NCBI RefSeq assembly: GCF_022171985.1
Contig: NZ_JAJVHF010000001.1
Coordinates: 124,001-188,000 of the forward strand
DNA: 64,000 nucleotides
Source of the DNA: Huaxiibacter chinensis
Lineage (GTDB): Bacteria; Pseudomonadota; Gammaproteobacteria; Enterobacterales; Enterobacteriaceae
Reading direction: 5' to 3'
The notes beneath the pieces were generated by a model that was given only the letters and a program-made list of their open reading frames with translations, was not told where the DNA came from and did no database searches. Each line of letters begins with the position of its first letter. Position 1 is the first letter of the stretch. Position numbers and translations under genes: made by a program. Shown here piece by piece: positions 54,944 through 64,000 of the stretch.

Positions 54944-55972
54944 ATGAATCACTACACACGATGGCTTACGCTAAAAGAAGAAAATCCCGGGAAATACGCC
55001 CGCGACATCGCCCGTTTAATGACGATCACTGAAGCGGAGCTGGCTTATGCCCGCGTGGGTCACGACGCCTGGCGTCTGCAGGGTGAGATACGTGACATCC
55101 TTGCTGCGCTGGAAAACGTCGGTGAAACCAAATCTATTTGCCGCAATGAATACGCCGTGCATGAACAGCTCGGGGCGTTTACCCACCAACATCTCAGTGG
55201 ACACGCCGGGCTGGTGCTGAACCCGCGGGCGCTGGATCTGCGTCTGTTCCTGAATCAGTGGGCAAGCGCGTTCCATCTCTGCGAAGCGACGGCGCGTGGC
55301 GAGCGGCAGAGCATTCAGTTTTTTGACCATCAGGGCGAGGCCGTACTCAAGGTTTACGCCACCGAGAACACCGACATTGCCGCCTGGGGCGATGTGCTGT
55401 CACGCTTTATTATCGCCGGGAACCCGCCTGTGATGCTGAAGGCCGCAGAACAACCCGCGCTTTCCCAGGACGCGGATGCCTCAAAAGTGGATGCGGAATG
55501 GCGTGCGATGACCGACGTTCATCAGTTCTTTAGTCTATTGAAACGGCACAATTTGAGCCGGCAGGAAGCCTTCCGCCTGGTCGGTGACGATCTGGCCTGC
55601 AAAGTGGACAACCATGCGCTGGCGCAGCTGCTGACCCGCGCGAGCCAGGATCGCAACGAGATCATGATCTTTATCGGCAACCGCGGCTGTGTACAGATAT
55701 TCACAGGCACCGTGGAACAATGGGTGCCCATGAAAGGCTGGCTGAATATCTTCAACCCGACGTTTACGCTGCATCTTCTGGAAGAGGCGATTGCGGAGAG
55801 CTGGGTGACCCGCAAGCCCACGGCGGATGGTCACGTCACCAGTCTGGAGCTTTTTGCCGCCGATGGAACGCAGATTGCCCAGCTTTACGGCCAGCGTAGC
55901 GAGGGAGAGCCTGAGCAGGCGCAATGGCGCAGCCAGATTGACGCGTTGACGGCGAAAGAGATCGCCGCATGA
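54944..55972 (+). CDS. hmuS: haem-degrading/haem-carrier protein HmuS
   Basis: 342 residues, HemS/HmuS/ChuS family with two repeated halves. The haem-ligand His of the second half lies in MTDVHQFFSLLKRH (about residue 196). Cytoplasmic: accepts haem after import. ATG preceded by AGGAAAAGAG; it overlaps hmuT in ATGA. Confidence 0.93.
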   Translation: MNHYTRWLTLKEENPGKYARDIARLMTITEAELAYARVGHDAWRLQGEIRDILAALENVGETKSICRNEYAVHEQLGAFTHQHLSGHAGLVLNPRALDLRLFLNQWASAFHLCEATARGERQSIQFFDHQGEAVLKVYATENTDIAAWGDVLSRFIIAGNPPVMLKAAEQPALSQDADASKVDAEWRAMTDVHQFFSLLKRHNLSRQEAFRLVGDDLACKVDNHALAQLLTRASQDRNEIMIFIGNRGCVQIFTGTVEQWVPMKGWLNIFNPTFTLHLLEEAIAESWVTRKPTADGHVTSLELFAADGTQIAQLYGQRSEGEPEQAQWRSQIDALTAKEIAA

Positions 55973-56790
55973 AGAGCGTGCTTGCTCTGATAACGGCGCT
56001 TCCTCTGCTGGCGTCTGCCGCGCCCCAGGAAAGCATGGTGGTGCTTGGCGGAGACGTGACGGAAATCGTCTATGCGCTGAAAGCCGAGGATACGCTGGTA
56101 GCCCGGGACAGCACCAGCCAGTGGCCTGCGGCAGTTAACGCGCTGCCCGATGTCGGCTATTTGCGTCAGCTGAACGCGGAAGGGATCCTGGCGATGCGTC
56201 CCACGCTGGTGCTGGCAAGCGCTCAGGCGCAACCTTCTCTGGCGTTAAAACAGGTTGAGCAGAGTCACGTTCGGGTGGTCACCGTGCCGGGCAAAACCGA
56301 CCTCGCCGCCATTGACGAAAAAATCCGCGTGGTAGCCGAGGCCACGCACCGTATTGAGCAGGGGGAAGCCTTGCGAAACAAGGTGCGCGCCCAGATTGCC
56401 GCCTTGCCCTCCTCCCCTCTTGATAAGCGGGTGCTGTTTATCCTCAGCCATGGCGGGATGAACGCCATGGCTGCCGGACAACATACCGCGGCGGACAACG
56501 CGATCGCCGCGGCCGGGTTGCGAAACGCAATGCAGGGATTCTCTCGCTATCAACCGCTTTCCCAGGAGGGGGTGATCGCCAGCCAGCCGGATTTGGTGGT
56601 GATATCCAAAGAGGGCGTGGAGTCGATGGGCGGAGAAGCGACGCTGTGGCGATTGCCTGGCCTTGCGCAAACGCCCGCGGGTCGAAACAAACAGGTGCTG
56701 CTGATTGACGACATGGCGCTGCTCGGATTCAGCGTCCGCACTCCGCAGGCGATTCTGCAGCTTCGGGCCGCAGCGGAGCACATTCCCTGA
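55969..56790 (+). CDS. hmuT: periplasmic haem-binding protein HmuT
   Basis: 273 residues, signal peptide ending ASA, helical-backbone binding fold. VLGGDVTEIVYAL and GYLRQLNAEGILAMRP are family blocks. Feeds HmuUV. Start overlaps the hmuS stop by four bases. Confidence 0.92.
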   Translation: MKSVLALITALPLLASAAPQESMVVLGGDVTEIVYALKAEDTLVARDSTSQWPAAVNALPDVGYLRQLNAEGILAMRPTLVLASAQAQPSLALKQVEQSHVRVVTVPGKTDLAAIDEKIRVVAEATHRIEQGEALRNKVRAQIAALPSSPLDKRVLFILSHGGMNAMAAGQHTAADNAIAAAGLRNAMQGFSRYQPLSQEGVIASQPDLVVISKEGVESMGGEATLWRLPGLAQTPAGRNKQVLLIDDMALLGFSVRTPQAILQLRAAAEHIP

Positions 56791-57782
56791 TGTCCCGACG
56801 GATCGCCTGCTCGTTATGGTTGCTGGGGATACTGCTGGCCATCATGACGCTAATCGCCACCGGTTTTGGCGCGTTGCGTCTGCCGGTGGATCTGCTCTGG
56901 CGGCAGGAAAACGACGCGCTTCGCCAGATCTGGCTGACCATACGCCTGCCCCGGGTATTACTGGCATTGGTTATCGGTGGGTCGCTGGCGCTGGCCGGCT
57001 GCGTGATGCAGGGGCTGTTTCGTAATCCGCTTGCCGATCCGGGATTGTTGGGTATCAGCAGCGGTGCCGCCTGCGCGGTTGCCCTCTGGGTTGTGCTCCC
57101 CCTTTCGTTACCGCCATTGATCGTGCTGTATGCCCCAATGCTGGCGGCATTCCTGGGCGCGCTGGCGGCGACGGGCGTGATTTTTGTCATCAGCCAACAG
57201 CGCACCAGTTCGCTGTCGCGTCTGTTGCTGGTGGGCATTGCAATCAATGCGCTGTGCGGCGCGGCCACGGGCGTTCTCTCCTGGATAAGCAATGACGCGC
57301 AGCTGCGGCAGCTCTCCTTATGGGGGATGGGCAGCCTGGGTCAGGCACAGTGGTCGACGCTGCTGGCGGTTACCTCAATAATGATCCCGACGGTGCTGAT
57401 TATCTGGCGCATGGCCGCAACCCTGAATCTGCTCCAGCTCGGCGAAGAGGAGGCGCACTACCTGGGCGTGGACGTGAAAAATGTTCAGCGCATCCTGCTG
57501 GTGTGTAGCGCCCTGCTTGTTGCCGCAGCGGTGGCGGTGAGCGGCGTGATTGGTTTTATCGGGCTGGTGGTGCCACATCTGATGCGGATGTGGCTGGGAT
57601 CGGATCATCGGGCAGTTGTTCCCGGCTCTGTCCTGGCAGGTGCGCTGCTGTTGCTGGTGGCGGATACCGCTGCGCGCACGCTGGTGGCCCCGGCAGAAAT
57701 GCCGGTCGGTTTGCTGACCAGCCTGTTTGGCGCACCGTGGTTCCTGTGGCTTATTTTTCATCGGGAAGGACAACATGGCTGA
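56790..57782 (+). CDS. hmuU: haem ABC permease HmuU
   Basis: 330 residues, FecCD/BtuC family with about ten membrane segments; GNPLADPGLLGISSGA-type block at about 75-95 and GLVVPHLMRMWLG. One-base overlap with hmuT (TGATG). Confidence 0.94.
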   Translation: MSRRIACSLWLLGILLAIMTLIATGFGALRLPVDLLWRQENDALRQIWLTIRLPRVLLALVIGGSLALAGCVMQGLFRNPLADPGLLGISSGAACAVALWVVLPLSLPPLIVLYAPMLAAFLGALAATGVIFVISQQRTSSLSRLLLVGIAINALCGAATGVLSWISNDAQLRQLSLWGMGSLGQAQWSTLLAVTSIMIPTVLIIWRMAATLNLLQLGEEEAHYLGVDVKNVQRILLVCSALLVAAAVAVSGVIGFIGLVVPHLMRMWLGSDHRAVVPGSVLAGALLLLVADTAARTLVAPAEMPVGLLTSLFGAPWFLWLIFHREGQHG

Positions 57783-58554
57783 ACGTCTCATCGCCGACGC
57801 GCTGAGCTATCGCATCGCAGACAGAACGATTATTCAGGACGTATCGCTCACCCTTTCACCGGGTGAACTGGTGGCGTTAATTGGCCCAAACGGGGCGGGT
57901 AAATCGACGCTGCTGCGCCTGCTGACCGGTTATTTGCGCCCCACGTCGGGGCGCTGCGCCCTCGGCGGAAAATCACTTGAACAGTGGCCGACGCAGACGC
58001 TTTCGCGTCATCGCGCGGTGATGCGCCAGAACACGCAGCTGGGGTTTGACTGGCCGGTCGAGGCGGTTATCGGAATGGGCCGGGCGCCCTGGAGCGGATC
58101 TGCAGAGTCGGCGACCGTGCATCAGGTCATGTCGGTAACAGGCTGCCTGCCATTAGCCGGACGCCGTTATGCCGCCTTGTCCGGCGGCGAACAGCAGCGT
58201 GTTCAACTGGCCCGTGCGCTGGCGCAGCTGTGGCAAAATGATGCCCCACGCGGCTGGTTATTTCTGGATGAACCCACGTCGGCCTTGGATCTCTTCCACC
58301 AGCAGCATCTGCTGCGCCTGCTGAAATCACTCACCGCAAAAGGGCATCTACATGTCTGCGTTGTGCTGCACGATCTTAACCTCGCCGCACTATGGGCCGA
58401 CAGAATTATCCTGCTTCACCAGGGCAATATCGTCTCACGTGGCGCGCCGGTCGAGGTTTTGCAGGCTAATGACCTGGCGCGCTGGTACGGCGCCGAGGTC
58501 CAGATCGGTCAGCATCCCTCAGGCGCCACGCCTCAGGTCTTTCTCGCCCCCTAG
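57775..58554 (+). CDS. hmuV: haem ABC ATPase HmuV
   Basis: 259 residues from the ATG at 57775, which overlaps the hmuU stop by 8 bases. Walker [10 protein letters not shown], signature LSGGEQQR, Walker [12 protein letters not shown]. Its stop codon TAG and the selO stop on the other strand share the palindrome CTAG. Confidence 0.94.
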   Translation: MAERLIADALSYRIADRTIIQDVSLTLSPGELVALIGPNGAGKSTLLRLLTGYLRPTSGRCALGGKSLEQWPTQTLSRHRAVMRQNTQLGFDWPVEAVIGMGRAPWSGSAESATVHQVMSVTGCLPLAGRRYAALSGGEQQRVQLARALAQLWQNDAPRGWLFLDEPTSALDLFHQQHLLRLLKSLTAKGHLHVCVVLHDLNLAALWADRIILLHQGNIVSRGAPVEVLQANDLARWYGAEVQIGQHPSGATPQVFLAP

Positions 58555-59993
58555 CTTGAGCAACTCACTTCCAGCCGTTTACCCCAGTCCGGTGGGCGGC
58601 TGACATAGTCATCCTCCCTGTCCGCAAACGGCGTGCAGAGCGCCTGATGCAACCGGTGCAGTTCGGCATAATCGCCTTTCTCCGCCTGTTCAATCGCGCG
58701 CTGCGCCAGCCAGTTGCGTAACACCATGGCGGGATTGACGGCATTCATCTGCTGCTGACGCGCGGCATCGTCGATATTTTCCTGCTGCAGGCGTTCACGA
58801 TAGGTCGCGAACCAGCTGTCGAACGCGGCTCTGTCGATGAATTCGTCGCGTAACGGTGACGCTGCGCTCTGCTGTTCAGTCTGCCCCAGCAGACGGAACG
58901 TACGCGTATAGTCGCTGCCTTCCCGCGCCATCAGCGAGAAGAGCCCGTTCAGAATTTCATTATCCCCTTTTTCCTGGGTGACCATCCCGAGCTTGCGCCG
59001 CATCAGCGTGCCGAACTGCTGGAGCAGTACCTCCTGATAATGATCCAGCGCGTCATTCAAAGCCTCGACGTCGATAAACGGCGAGAGCGACTGCGCCAGA
59101 CGCTGTAAATTCCACAGCCCGACAGACGGCTGATTTTCGAAGCTGTAGCGCCCCTGATAATCGGAATGGTTACAGATATAGCCCGGCTGATAGTCATCAA
59201 GGAAACCGTAAGGACCATAGTCAAAAGTCAGGCCGAGGATCGACATGTTATCCGTATTCATTACGCCATGCGCAAATCCTACCGTTTGCCAGCAGGCCAT
59301 CAGTGACGCGGTACGGGCCACGACATCGCGGAACCACAAAACGTATTTATCCGCTTCACTGTTAAACTGGGGCCAGTGATGCTCAATCACATAGTCTGCC
59401 AGCTGGCGGACCTTTTCCGGCTCTCGTCGATAGTAGAAATGTTCAAAGTGACCGAAACGCACGTGGCTTTGTGCGATGCGCATCAGCATGGCACCTTGTT
59501 CATAGGTTTCACGCGCGACCTGCGTATCGCTGGTTACGATGGATAAGGCGCGGGTCGTCGGACCCCCCAGCGCATGCATGGCCTCTGACGCCAGTGCTTC
59601 GCGGAGCGTCGAGCGCAGCACGGCACGCCCATCCCCCATACGTGAATAAGGCGTCAGCCCTGCCCCTTTCAGGTGCCAGTCGAACGAGCGGCCATCGGGG
59701 AGCTGTTGTTCACCCAGTAAGATCCCCCGGCCATCGCCCAGCTGGCCCGCCCAGACGCCAAACTGATGTCCGCTGTAAACCTGCGCGAGCGGCTGCATTC
59801 CCGGGAGCAGCGTTTCGCCCCCCCAGACACCTGCCCCTTCGGCAGGCTGAAATAAAGAAGATGGAACGCCCAGTTCATTCGCCAGGCCCTCGTTATGCCA
59901 GATTAGTCGGGCATTCTTTAACGGAGTCGGTTTCAGGGCGGTGTAAAAGCCAGGTAATTGGTCATGCCAACGAGCAGTAAAAGACAGGGTCAT
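58551..59993 (-). CDS. selO: SelO protein adenylyltransferase
   Basis: 480 residues from the ATG at 59993 ([15 protein letters not shown]), E. coli SelO (YdiU) 478; the long 5' extension to 60176 has no homology. Pseudokinase fold that transfers AMP to Ser, Thr or Tyr of target proteins during redox stress. [38 protein letters not shown] are present, and the C-terminal VSCSS Cys that can pair with ICNHSD Cys. Confidence 0.95.
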   Translation of the reverse strand: MTLSFTARWHDQLPGFYTALKPTPLKNARLIWHNEGLANELGVPSSLFQPAEGAGVWGGETLLPGMQPLAQVYSGHQFGVWAGQLGDGRGILLGEQQLPDGRSFDWHLKGAGLTPYSRMGDGRAVLRSTLREALASEAMHALGGPTTRALSIVTSDTQVARETYEQGAMLMRIAQSHVRFGHFEHFYYRREPEKVRQLADYVIEHHWPQFNSEADKYVLWFRDVVARTASLMACWQTVGFAHGVMNTDNMSILGLTFDYGPYGFLDDYQPGYICNHSDYQGRYSFENQPSVGLWNLQRLAQSLSPFIDVEALNDALDHYQEVLLQQFGTLMRRKLGMVTQEKGDNEILNGLFSLMAREGSDYTRTFRLLGQTEQQSAASPLRDEFIDRAAFDSWFATYRERLQQENIDDAARQQQMNAVNPAMVLRNWLAQRAIEQAEKGDYAELHRLHQALCTPFADREDDYVSRPPDWGKRLEVSCSS

Positions 59994-60054
59994 AGGTCCT
60001 CCTGTCTTAAGTGTAGAGGGTTTATGGGCGGTTAAACACGGGAGATAAGCAGGG

Positions 60055-60768
60055 TTATCCCTGAACCAGGGTGGTGACCTGCTCCGCTGCGACCGCTGGC
60101 CACAGGCTTCCCTGCATGGCGCTGAAATTAAACGGCAGGACGTGCTGCAGTACCGCGTGGTCATCAACACCTGCAACCATCACCGCCTGGCAATAGGGCG
60201 AGATTTGCGAAAGAATGGCCCGCATAAAGGGGTCGAAGGACAGGCTACCCGCACGCTGCTGCACGAAACTTCTGTCCAGCATGATGCGCCCGAATAAGCC
60301 ATCAAAAATCGGTTTAGTGGTGATCGCACCAGCGCCAAAATCAGCCAGCATCAGGGGAAAATGGATGGCCATTCTTGCGAGCATGGGATCGTCTTTACCA
60401 TTATTTAACCCGGGATACGTCTCATTAACCGCTAACTCAAGAAATGGAAATCGTTCAAATATCGAAAACGCATTCCTGTCAGTTAAAAGAAAATCAACAA
60501 TGGACGGGGTAATATTTACCCAGGCATTAAGATTGTGCTGAATAAAAAATAGTTTACAGGTTTCGAGCAGGCATAACTTTTCCTGAAACAAAGCCAGTTC
60601 GTCATCAGGGGAAAGATACGGGACAATCAGCCCCGTCGGAATGCGCACGTCAGAGCCAACCTCAACGAAGTGTGCTGTAATTTCCAGACCCTTAAGTTCA
60701 CCTGCACTGTTTCGCGCAGGGAGTAATAAAAGATCAGACTTGTATGAAGTATTCAGGGTGACAATCAT
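60055..60768 (-). CDS. ydiV: YdiV/RflP, degenerate EAL anti-FlhDC factor
   Basis: 237 residues, same length as E. coli YdiV. The EAL triplet is replaced (LEITAHF) and metal residues are absent, so no phosphodiesterase activity is expected. In Salmonella and E. coli it binds FlhD and targets FlhDC for ClpXP, linking nutrients to motility. Ends ITTLVQ-like TTLVQG. Identity is lower than neighbouring core genes. Confidence 0.9.
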   Translation of the reverse strand: MIVTLNTSYKSDLLLLPARNSAGELKGLEITAHFVEVGSDVRIPTGLIVPYLSPDDELALFQEKLCLLETCKLFFIQHNLNAWVNITPSIVDFLLTDRNAFSIFERFPFLELAVNETYPGLNNGKDDPMLARMAIHFPLMLADFGAGAITTKPIFDGLFGRIMLDRSFVQQRAGSLSFDPFMRAILSQISPYCQAVMVAGVDDHAVLQHVLPFNFSAMQGSLWPAVAAEQVTTLVQG

Positions 60769-61060
60769 CGCGCCCGGTCCGCATGGAAGATGGAAACAAT
60801 CATCCTGGAGTTATTGCTGAAAGAATTCAACTTTATTGATTCTAATAAGATTAATTTCATTCTTTCCTTTTTAATTTTCAGATTTTTCCTTCAATCTAAA
60901 ATAATTTTATCCTGGATGTCAGATAATAGCCAGTTTTAGCACAACGCGGGTTTAATGATAATTAATATGAAACAGATTTAACTTTAGTCTGATTCTGAAA
61001 CCCGGCGCGAAGGTCAGAACGATCGCGCCAGGCAGTTAGCAAAAGCACAAATGTACACAG
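60769..61060. other. A/T-rich intergenic region before nlpC
   Basis: 292 bases with the ydiV promoter side and no ORF, repeat or RNA recognised. Confidence 0.5.
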
Positions 61061-61525
61061 CTAAATACGGCGGGCCTGCCAGAAATTCTTCCGCCAGTAG
61101 ACATTATCAAGTGAAGAACGTATCACGCCGCGGCTGGTAGAGGCATGTATAAACTGATTATCGGTGTCGTAAATGCCGACGTGCAGCCCGCTTTCACCGG
61201 AGCCTGTTTTAAAGAAAACCAGATCGCCGGGCAGGAGATCGTCTTTGTCGATTTCCGTGCCGATTTCCGCCTGATTGCGGGTATCACGCGGCAGTTTTAG
61301 ATCAAACTTATCGCGAAACGTGAGCAGCACAAAACCCGAGCAGTCGACGCCGCGACGACTCATCCCACCATAGCGATAAGGTGCGCCGCGCCAGGTTGAA
61401 AGTTGATCGTTCAGGCTTGCGATCACCGTGATCGAATCCGATAAGCGTGGATTTGGCGGGGGTGCCCGATGGCTACTGCATCCTGCAAGAATAAGCACGC
61501 TTGCCAGTAAAAACCAGAATCGCAT
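61061..61525 (-). CDS. nlpC: NlpC lipoprotein endopeptidase
   Basis: 154 residues. Lipobox LAGC with Cys16. NlpC/P60 catalytic triad: Cys62 (DCSGF), His115 (LHVGIY), His127 (FIHAS). Predicted to cleave peptidoglycan stem peptides. Confidence 0.95.
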   Translation of the reverse strand: MRFWFLLASVLILAGCSSHRAPPPNPRLSDSITVIASLNDQLSTWRGAPYRYGGMSRRGVDCSGFVLLTFRDKFDLKLPRDTRNQAEIGTEIDKDDLLPGDLVFFKTGSGESGLHVGIYDTDNQFIHASTSRGVIRSSLDNVYWRKNFWQARRI

Positions 61526-61599
61526 TTTCAGACGAATCCTCTGCGTTTTGTGTCCTTTCTGTAATTTAGCCTGTGATTACGCTACGTTGCAAGAAACGG

Positions 61600-62349
61600 T
61601 TATTCCTGAGCCGTTGAAATCAGCATTCTGTGGCCTTCAATATCCAGCCGCCGGAACGGCATGCCGTAAGCACGAGAAAGATGTGGCGGCGTTAAAACGG
61701 CATCGCGCGGGCCGCTTGCCAGAAGTTTTCCCCCTGCCAGTAGCCAGACTTTATGCGCGTGACGCAGGCTATGGTTGAGGTCATGGCTGCTCATCACAAT
61801 CGTCATGCCCGCCCGGCAGAGCGCATGAAGCTGTTTGTCCAGCGCGGCCTGCTGGGCAACATCCAGACCGGTCATCGGTTCGTCCAGCAGCAGCAGACAG
61901 CCGTCTGGATTATCGTCAGGATGAATTTGCAGGATAACCGCCGCCAGCCTGACACGCTGCCACTCCCCGCCAGAAAGCTGGTTTGCACTGCGGGCCAGTT
62001 TGTCTTCCAGACCGAGCGCCGAGACGACAGGGCTAAACGACGTGGCCCCGACGCTCGCGTGCTGATGCAGCTTCAGATAATGCCAGACCGGCATCGCAAA
62101 TGGCGGCGTTTGCTGCTGTACCAGGTAGCTACGGCGATGCGCCAGCGTCGCAGGCGCCCACTCACGCAGCGATTTACCGTGCAGAACGATATCGCCCTGC
62201 CCCGACGTCAGCCCGGCCATGCGTGCCAGAAGCGTGCTTTTGCCGGCACCGTTAGGGCCGACGAGATGGACGATCTCCCCGGCGGCGATCGCCGCATTGA
62301 TCGGTTCCAGCCGGCCAGGTTCAGCCACATCCGTCAGCTGCATTAGCAT
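61600..62349 (-). CDS. btuD: vitamin B12 ABC ATPase BtuD
   Basis: 249 residues, as in E. coli. Walker [10 protein letters not shown] (31-39), signature LSGGEWQR, Walker [16 protein letters not shown] at 62349 follows the btuE TGA by one base; 62343 is an alternative. Works with BtuC, BtuF; btuC is not upstream in this window. Confidence 0.95.
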   Translation of the reverse strand: MLMQLTDVAEPGRLEPINAAIAAGEIVHLVGPNGAGKSTLLARMAGLTSGQGDIVLHGKSLREWAPATLAHRRSYLVQQQTPPFAMPVWHYLKLHQHASVGATSFSPVVSALGLEDKLARSANQLSGGEWQRVRLAAVILQIHPDDNPDGCLLLLDEPMTGLDVAQQAALDKQLHALCRAGMTIVMSSHDLNHSLRHAHKVWLLAGGKLLASGPRDAVLTPPHLSRAYGMPFRRLDIEGHRMLISTAQE

Positions 62350-62350
62350 G

Positions 62351-62905
62351 TCAGGACTTTGCCAGCGCCAGTTTGATAGACTCCATCAGAATAGGATCTT
62401 CTGGTGTCATATCGGGTGAAAAGCGCTGAACGACCTGCCCGTCACGACCAATCAGGAATTTTTCGAAATTCCACAGAATGTCGTCCGGATAGAGGGGCGC
62501 GCGACCTTTACTGGCCATACGTTCGTAGAATCCGCTGGCTTCAGGCGCGACGGCGGTCGGCGCGGCCGCCACCAGTTTGGCATAAAGCGGATGACGGTTT
62601 TCCCCGTTGACGTCGATTTTGCTAAACAGAGGGAAAGTGACGCCATAGGTGGTGCTGCAGAAGGTTTTGATCTCCTCCTCTGAGCCCGGCTCCTGTCCAA
62701 GGAACTGATTGCACGGGAAGCCCAGCACGGTAAAGCCGTCTTTCTCCCAGGCTTTATGAATGTTCTCCAGCTGCTCATATTGCGGCGTCAGACCACATTT
62801 GGAAGCCACATTCACCACCAGCAGCACGTTGCCTTTGTAGTTTTCGAGCGTGGTCTTTTCACCCTCAATCGTGGTGACTTCGGTATTCAGAATATCGTCC
62901 TGCAT
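62351..62905 (-). CDS. btuE: BtuE thioredoxin/glutathione peroxidase
   Basis: 184 residues (E. coli 183). Peroxidatic Cys37 in [18 protein letters not shown], and WNFEKFLIG with the conserved Trp and Asn. Not a B12 transporter part despite its name. Nearest neighbour upstream is the manganese catalase rather than btuC. Confidence 0.95.
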   Translation of the reverse strand: MQDDILNTEVTTIEGEKTTLENYKGNVLLVVNVASKCGLTPQYEQLENIHKAWEKDGFTVLGFPCNQFLGQEPGSEEEIKTFCSTTYGVTFPLFSKIDVNGENRHPLYAKLVAAAPTAVAPEASGFYERMASKGRAPLYPDDILWNFEKFLIGRDGQVVQRFSPDMTPEDPILMESIKLALAKS

Positions 62906-63213
62906 AGCTTCCCCTTAGTGTGTCGTTCAGTTGAGCGGATCTTTACGTCCGGCCTTTAATAGTAGCCAGATAACGCGATAAATGACCAGCTATCCTGAAA
63001 AACGATAATTTATCATAAAATCAGCGGGTTCTTCGTGCCAGGTCATGATGCGGTCAGAGACCGCGCCCGGATGCAAAAAACCGCGTTCAGGCCCGAGGGC
63101 GATTACGTTGGATGGTGATCGATCATCAAGAGAAGAAGTTAAAGAGAGAGGAAGAACAAAGCCCTGCGAAGATAAATGTCCGGAGTGCCCTTTCAGGGCA
63201 CTCCGGTTAAGGA
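62906..63213. other. intergenic region between Mn catalase and btuE
   Basis: 308 bases. Contains the catalase stem-loop (63180-63206) and a small GCGGTCAGAGACCGC hairpin near 63051-63065. No gene remnant of btuC could be read by eye. Confidence 0.5.
63180..63206 (-). terminator. stem-loop after the manganese catalase gene
   Basis: CCGGAGTGCCCT and its exact complement, loop TTC; 12-bp stem, weak T tract on the minus strand. Confidence 0.7.
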
Positions 63214-64000
63214 TTACACTTTTTTCTTACCCATGCCCAGTTCGGCACCGGTTAAGGAGTCAGTGGCTGGGTCAGACTCCGTTCTCTTAGCCATCGCCTT
63301 AAGAAGCGTTTTTTGCGTCGAACTCAGCTTCACATCGGCGAGGCCATCGCCGCCATCAACGGCGGGCTGTGGATCCTCGACATACTCGAAGTGTTTATCA
63401 CTGTTCCAGCTGCCGCGAACTTCGCCGCCTTGCGACATGTTGTAGTACTTGTTGGTGTACTCCTCGACCGGGGGCAGTTTACCCGGTGGGAAGTTATTAC
63501 GGATAGACTGCAAGGCCTTTTCAAATGACATCTGGTGGGCGGCTTCACGGGTCATCAAAAATGCCAGCGCATCTTTTACGCCCGGATCGTCGGTCACGTT
63601 AATCAACCGCTCGTAGATGATTTTTGCGCGCGCTTCCGCGGCAATATTGGAGCGCAAATCTGCGGTCGGCTCACCGATGGTGTCAATGTAGGCTGCGGTC
63701 CAGGGAACACCCGCAGAGTTAGTCAGCGCCGGGCCGCCGCCGTACAGCAAAGAGGTAATATGGCTGTCATTGCCGTTGGCCGTCATGGAACGATAAAGCT
63801 CTGCTTCATTTTCCGTGCCTTCGGCTAATTCGCCTTTCGCCCCTTTATTCAGCATCCCGACCAGGGTGCCGATAATTTCCAGGTGGCTCAGCTCTTCCGT
63901 GGCGATATCCAGCAGCATATCCTTGCGGCCAGGATCATCATCCCCGAGCCCTTGCGTGAAGTAACGGCAAGCTGCGGCCAGCTCTCCCTGCGGGCCCCCG
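63214..64000 (-). CDS. manganese catalase, N-terminus beyond the window
   Basis: The frame is open to the window end, so the ATG at 63918 is internal: the codons before it read GGPQGELAAACRYFTQGLG...GRKD, a conserved Mn-catalase block. Visible Mn ligands: Glu in TEELSHLEI and His within it, then Glu in AAEARAKIIYERL and His in REAAHQMSFEKAL. Disproportionates hydrogen peroxide in the cytoplasm with a dimanganese centre. C-terminal tail is acidic then basic (GMGKKKV). Adjacent btuE is also a peroxidase. Roughly 260 residues are visible. Confidence 0.93.
   Translation of the reverse strand, partial: GGPQGELAAACRYFTQGLGDDDPGRKDMLLDIATEELSHLEIIGTLVGMLNKGAKGELAEGTENEAELYRSMTANGNDSHITSLLYGGGPALTNSAGVPWTAAYIDTIGEPTADLRSNIAAEARAKIIYERLINVTDDPGVKDALAFLMTREAAHQMSFEKALQSIRNNFPPGKLPPVEEYTNKYYNMSQGGEVRGSWNSDKHFEYVEDPQPAVDGGDGLADVKLSSTQKTLLKAMAKRTESDPATDSLTGAELGMGKKKV

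Noticed and set aside
63045-63290. 81-codon frame between btuE and the catalase
   Set aside because: Low-complexity Arg/Lys product, overlaps the catalase terminator and gene.

Overview
The window is chromosomal DNA of a member of the Enterobacteriaceae. The backbone order matches the E. coli K-12 stretch ydhS ... fumD-pykF-lpp-ldtE-sufEDSCBA ... ydiH-menI-ydiJ-ydiK-rprA ... ppsA-ppsR-aroH-hemP ... selO-ydiV-nlpC-btuD-btuE. Protein identity to E. coli (recalled, not computed) is high for the core genes. Blocks absent from K-12 at these positions (second Met-type ABC transporter, fimbrial operon, hmu haem locus, Mn catalase) suggest an Enterobacter-like genus such as Enterobacter, Lelliottia or Leclercia. 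The genus cannot be fixed from sequence reading alone. No rRNA, tRNA, IS element, phage gene or CRISPR array was seen.

Layout. 0-7 kb: ydhS (cut by the window edge), a beta-carbonic anhydrase, a metallo-beta-lactamase-fold protein, a 46-residue acidic protein, fumD, and a second metNIQ-like operon. 7-16 kb: pykF, lpp, ldtE and the six-gene suf iron-sulfur operon with a Fur-type box in its promoter. 16-30 kb: a 14-kb block sitting between sufA and ydiH, which are neighbours in E. coli. It holds a glycine-zipper protein, the blue-light regulators bluR and bluF with ycgZ-ymgA-ariR, a formate dehydrogenase H paralogue in which Cys replaces selenocysteine, a chaperone-usher fimbrial operon ending in a LuxR-type regulator, and two tandem IprA/YaiV-family regulators. 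30-35.6 kb: ydiH, menI, ydiJ, ydiK and the sRNA rprA.

35.6-47.6 kb: an accessory carbohydrate locus of ten genes, divergent around two perfect GTTTAACGTTAAAC palindromes. Leftward run a LacI regulator, a sugar-ABC ATPase, a GPH-family symporter and a GH3 glycosidase. Rightward run a lipoprotein binding protein, two permeases, a GH13 enzyme and a GH130 mannoside-active enzyme. This is the best candidate for an undescribed catabolic system; the substrate probably carries glucosyl and mannosyl linkages. 47.7-52.5 kb: ppsA, its regulator ppsR, and aroH behind a TrpR-type operator. 52.6-58.6 kb: hemP-hmuRSTUV haem uptake behind a Fur box. 58.6-64 kb: selO, ydiV, nlpC, btuD, btuE and a manganese catalase cut by the window end; btuC is not where E. 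coli has it.

Regulatory logic that can be read directly: Cra-type sites before both pykF and ppsA (opposing glycolytic and gluconeogenic steps), Fur-type boxes before suf and hemP/hmu, a PurR-type box between ydiJ and ydiK, a TrpR-type operator before aroH, an RcsB-type box before rprA, a possible MetJ site before metNIQ-2, a sigma-54-type promoter before the Cys-type fdhF, and repeated TGTACA/TGTATA half-sites around bluR, bluF and ycgZ. All coordinates and residue counts were made by eye; family assignments rest on recalled sequences and motifs, not on searches.
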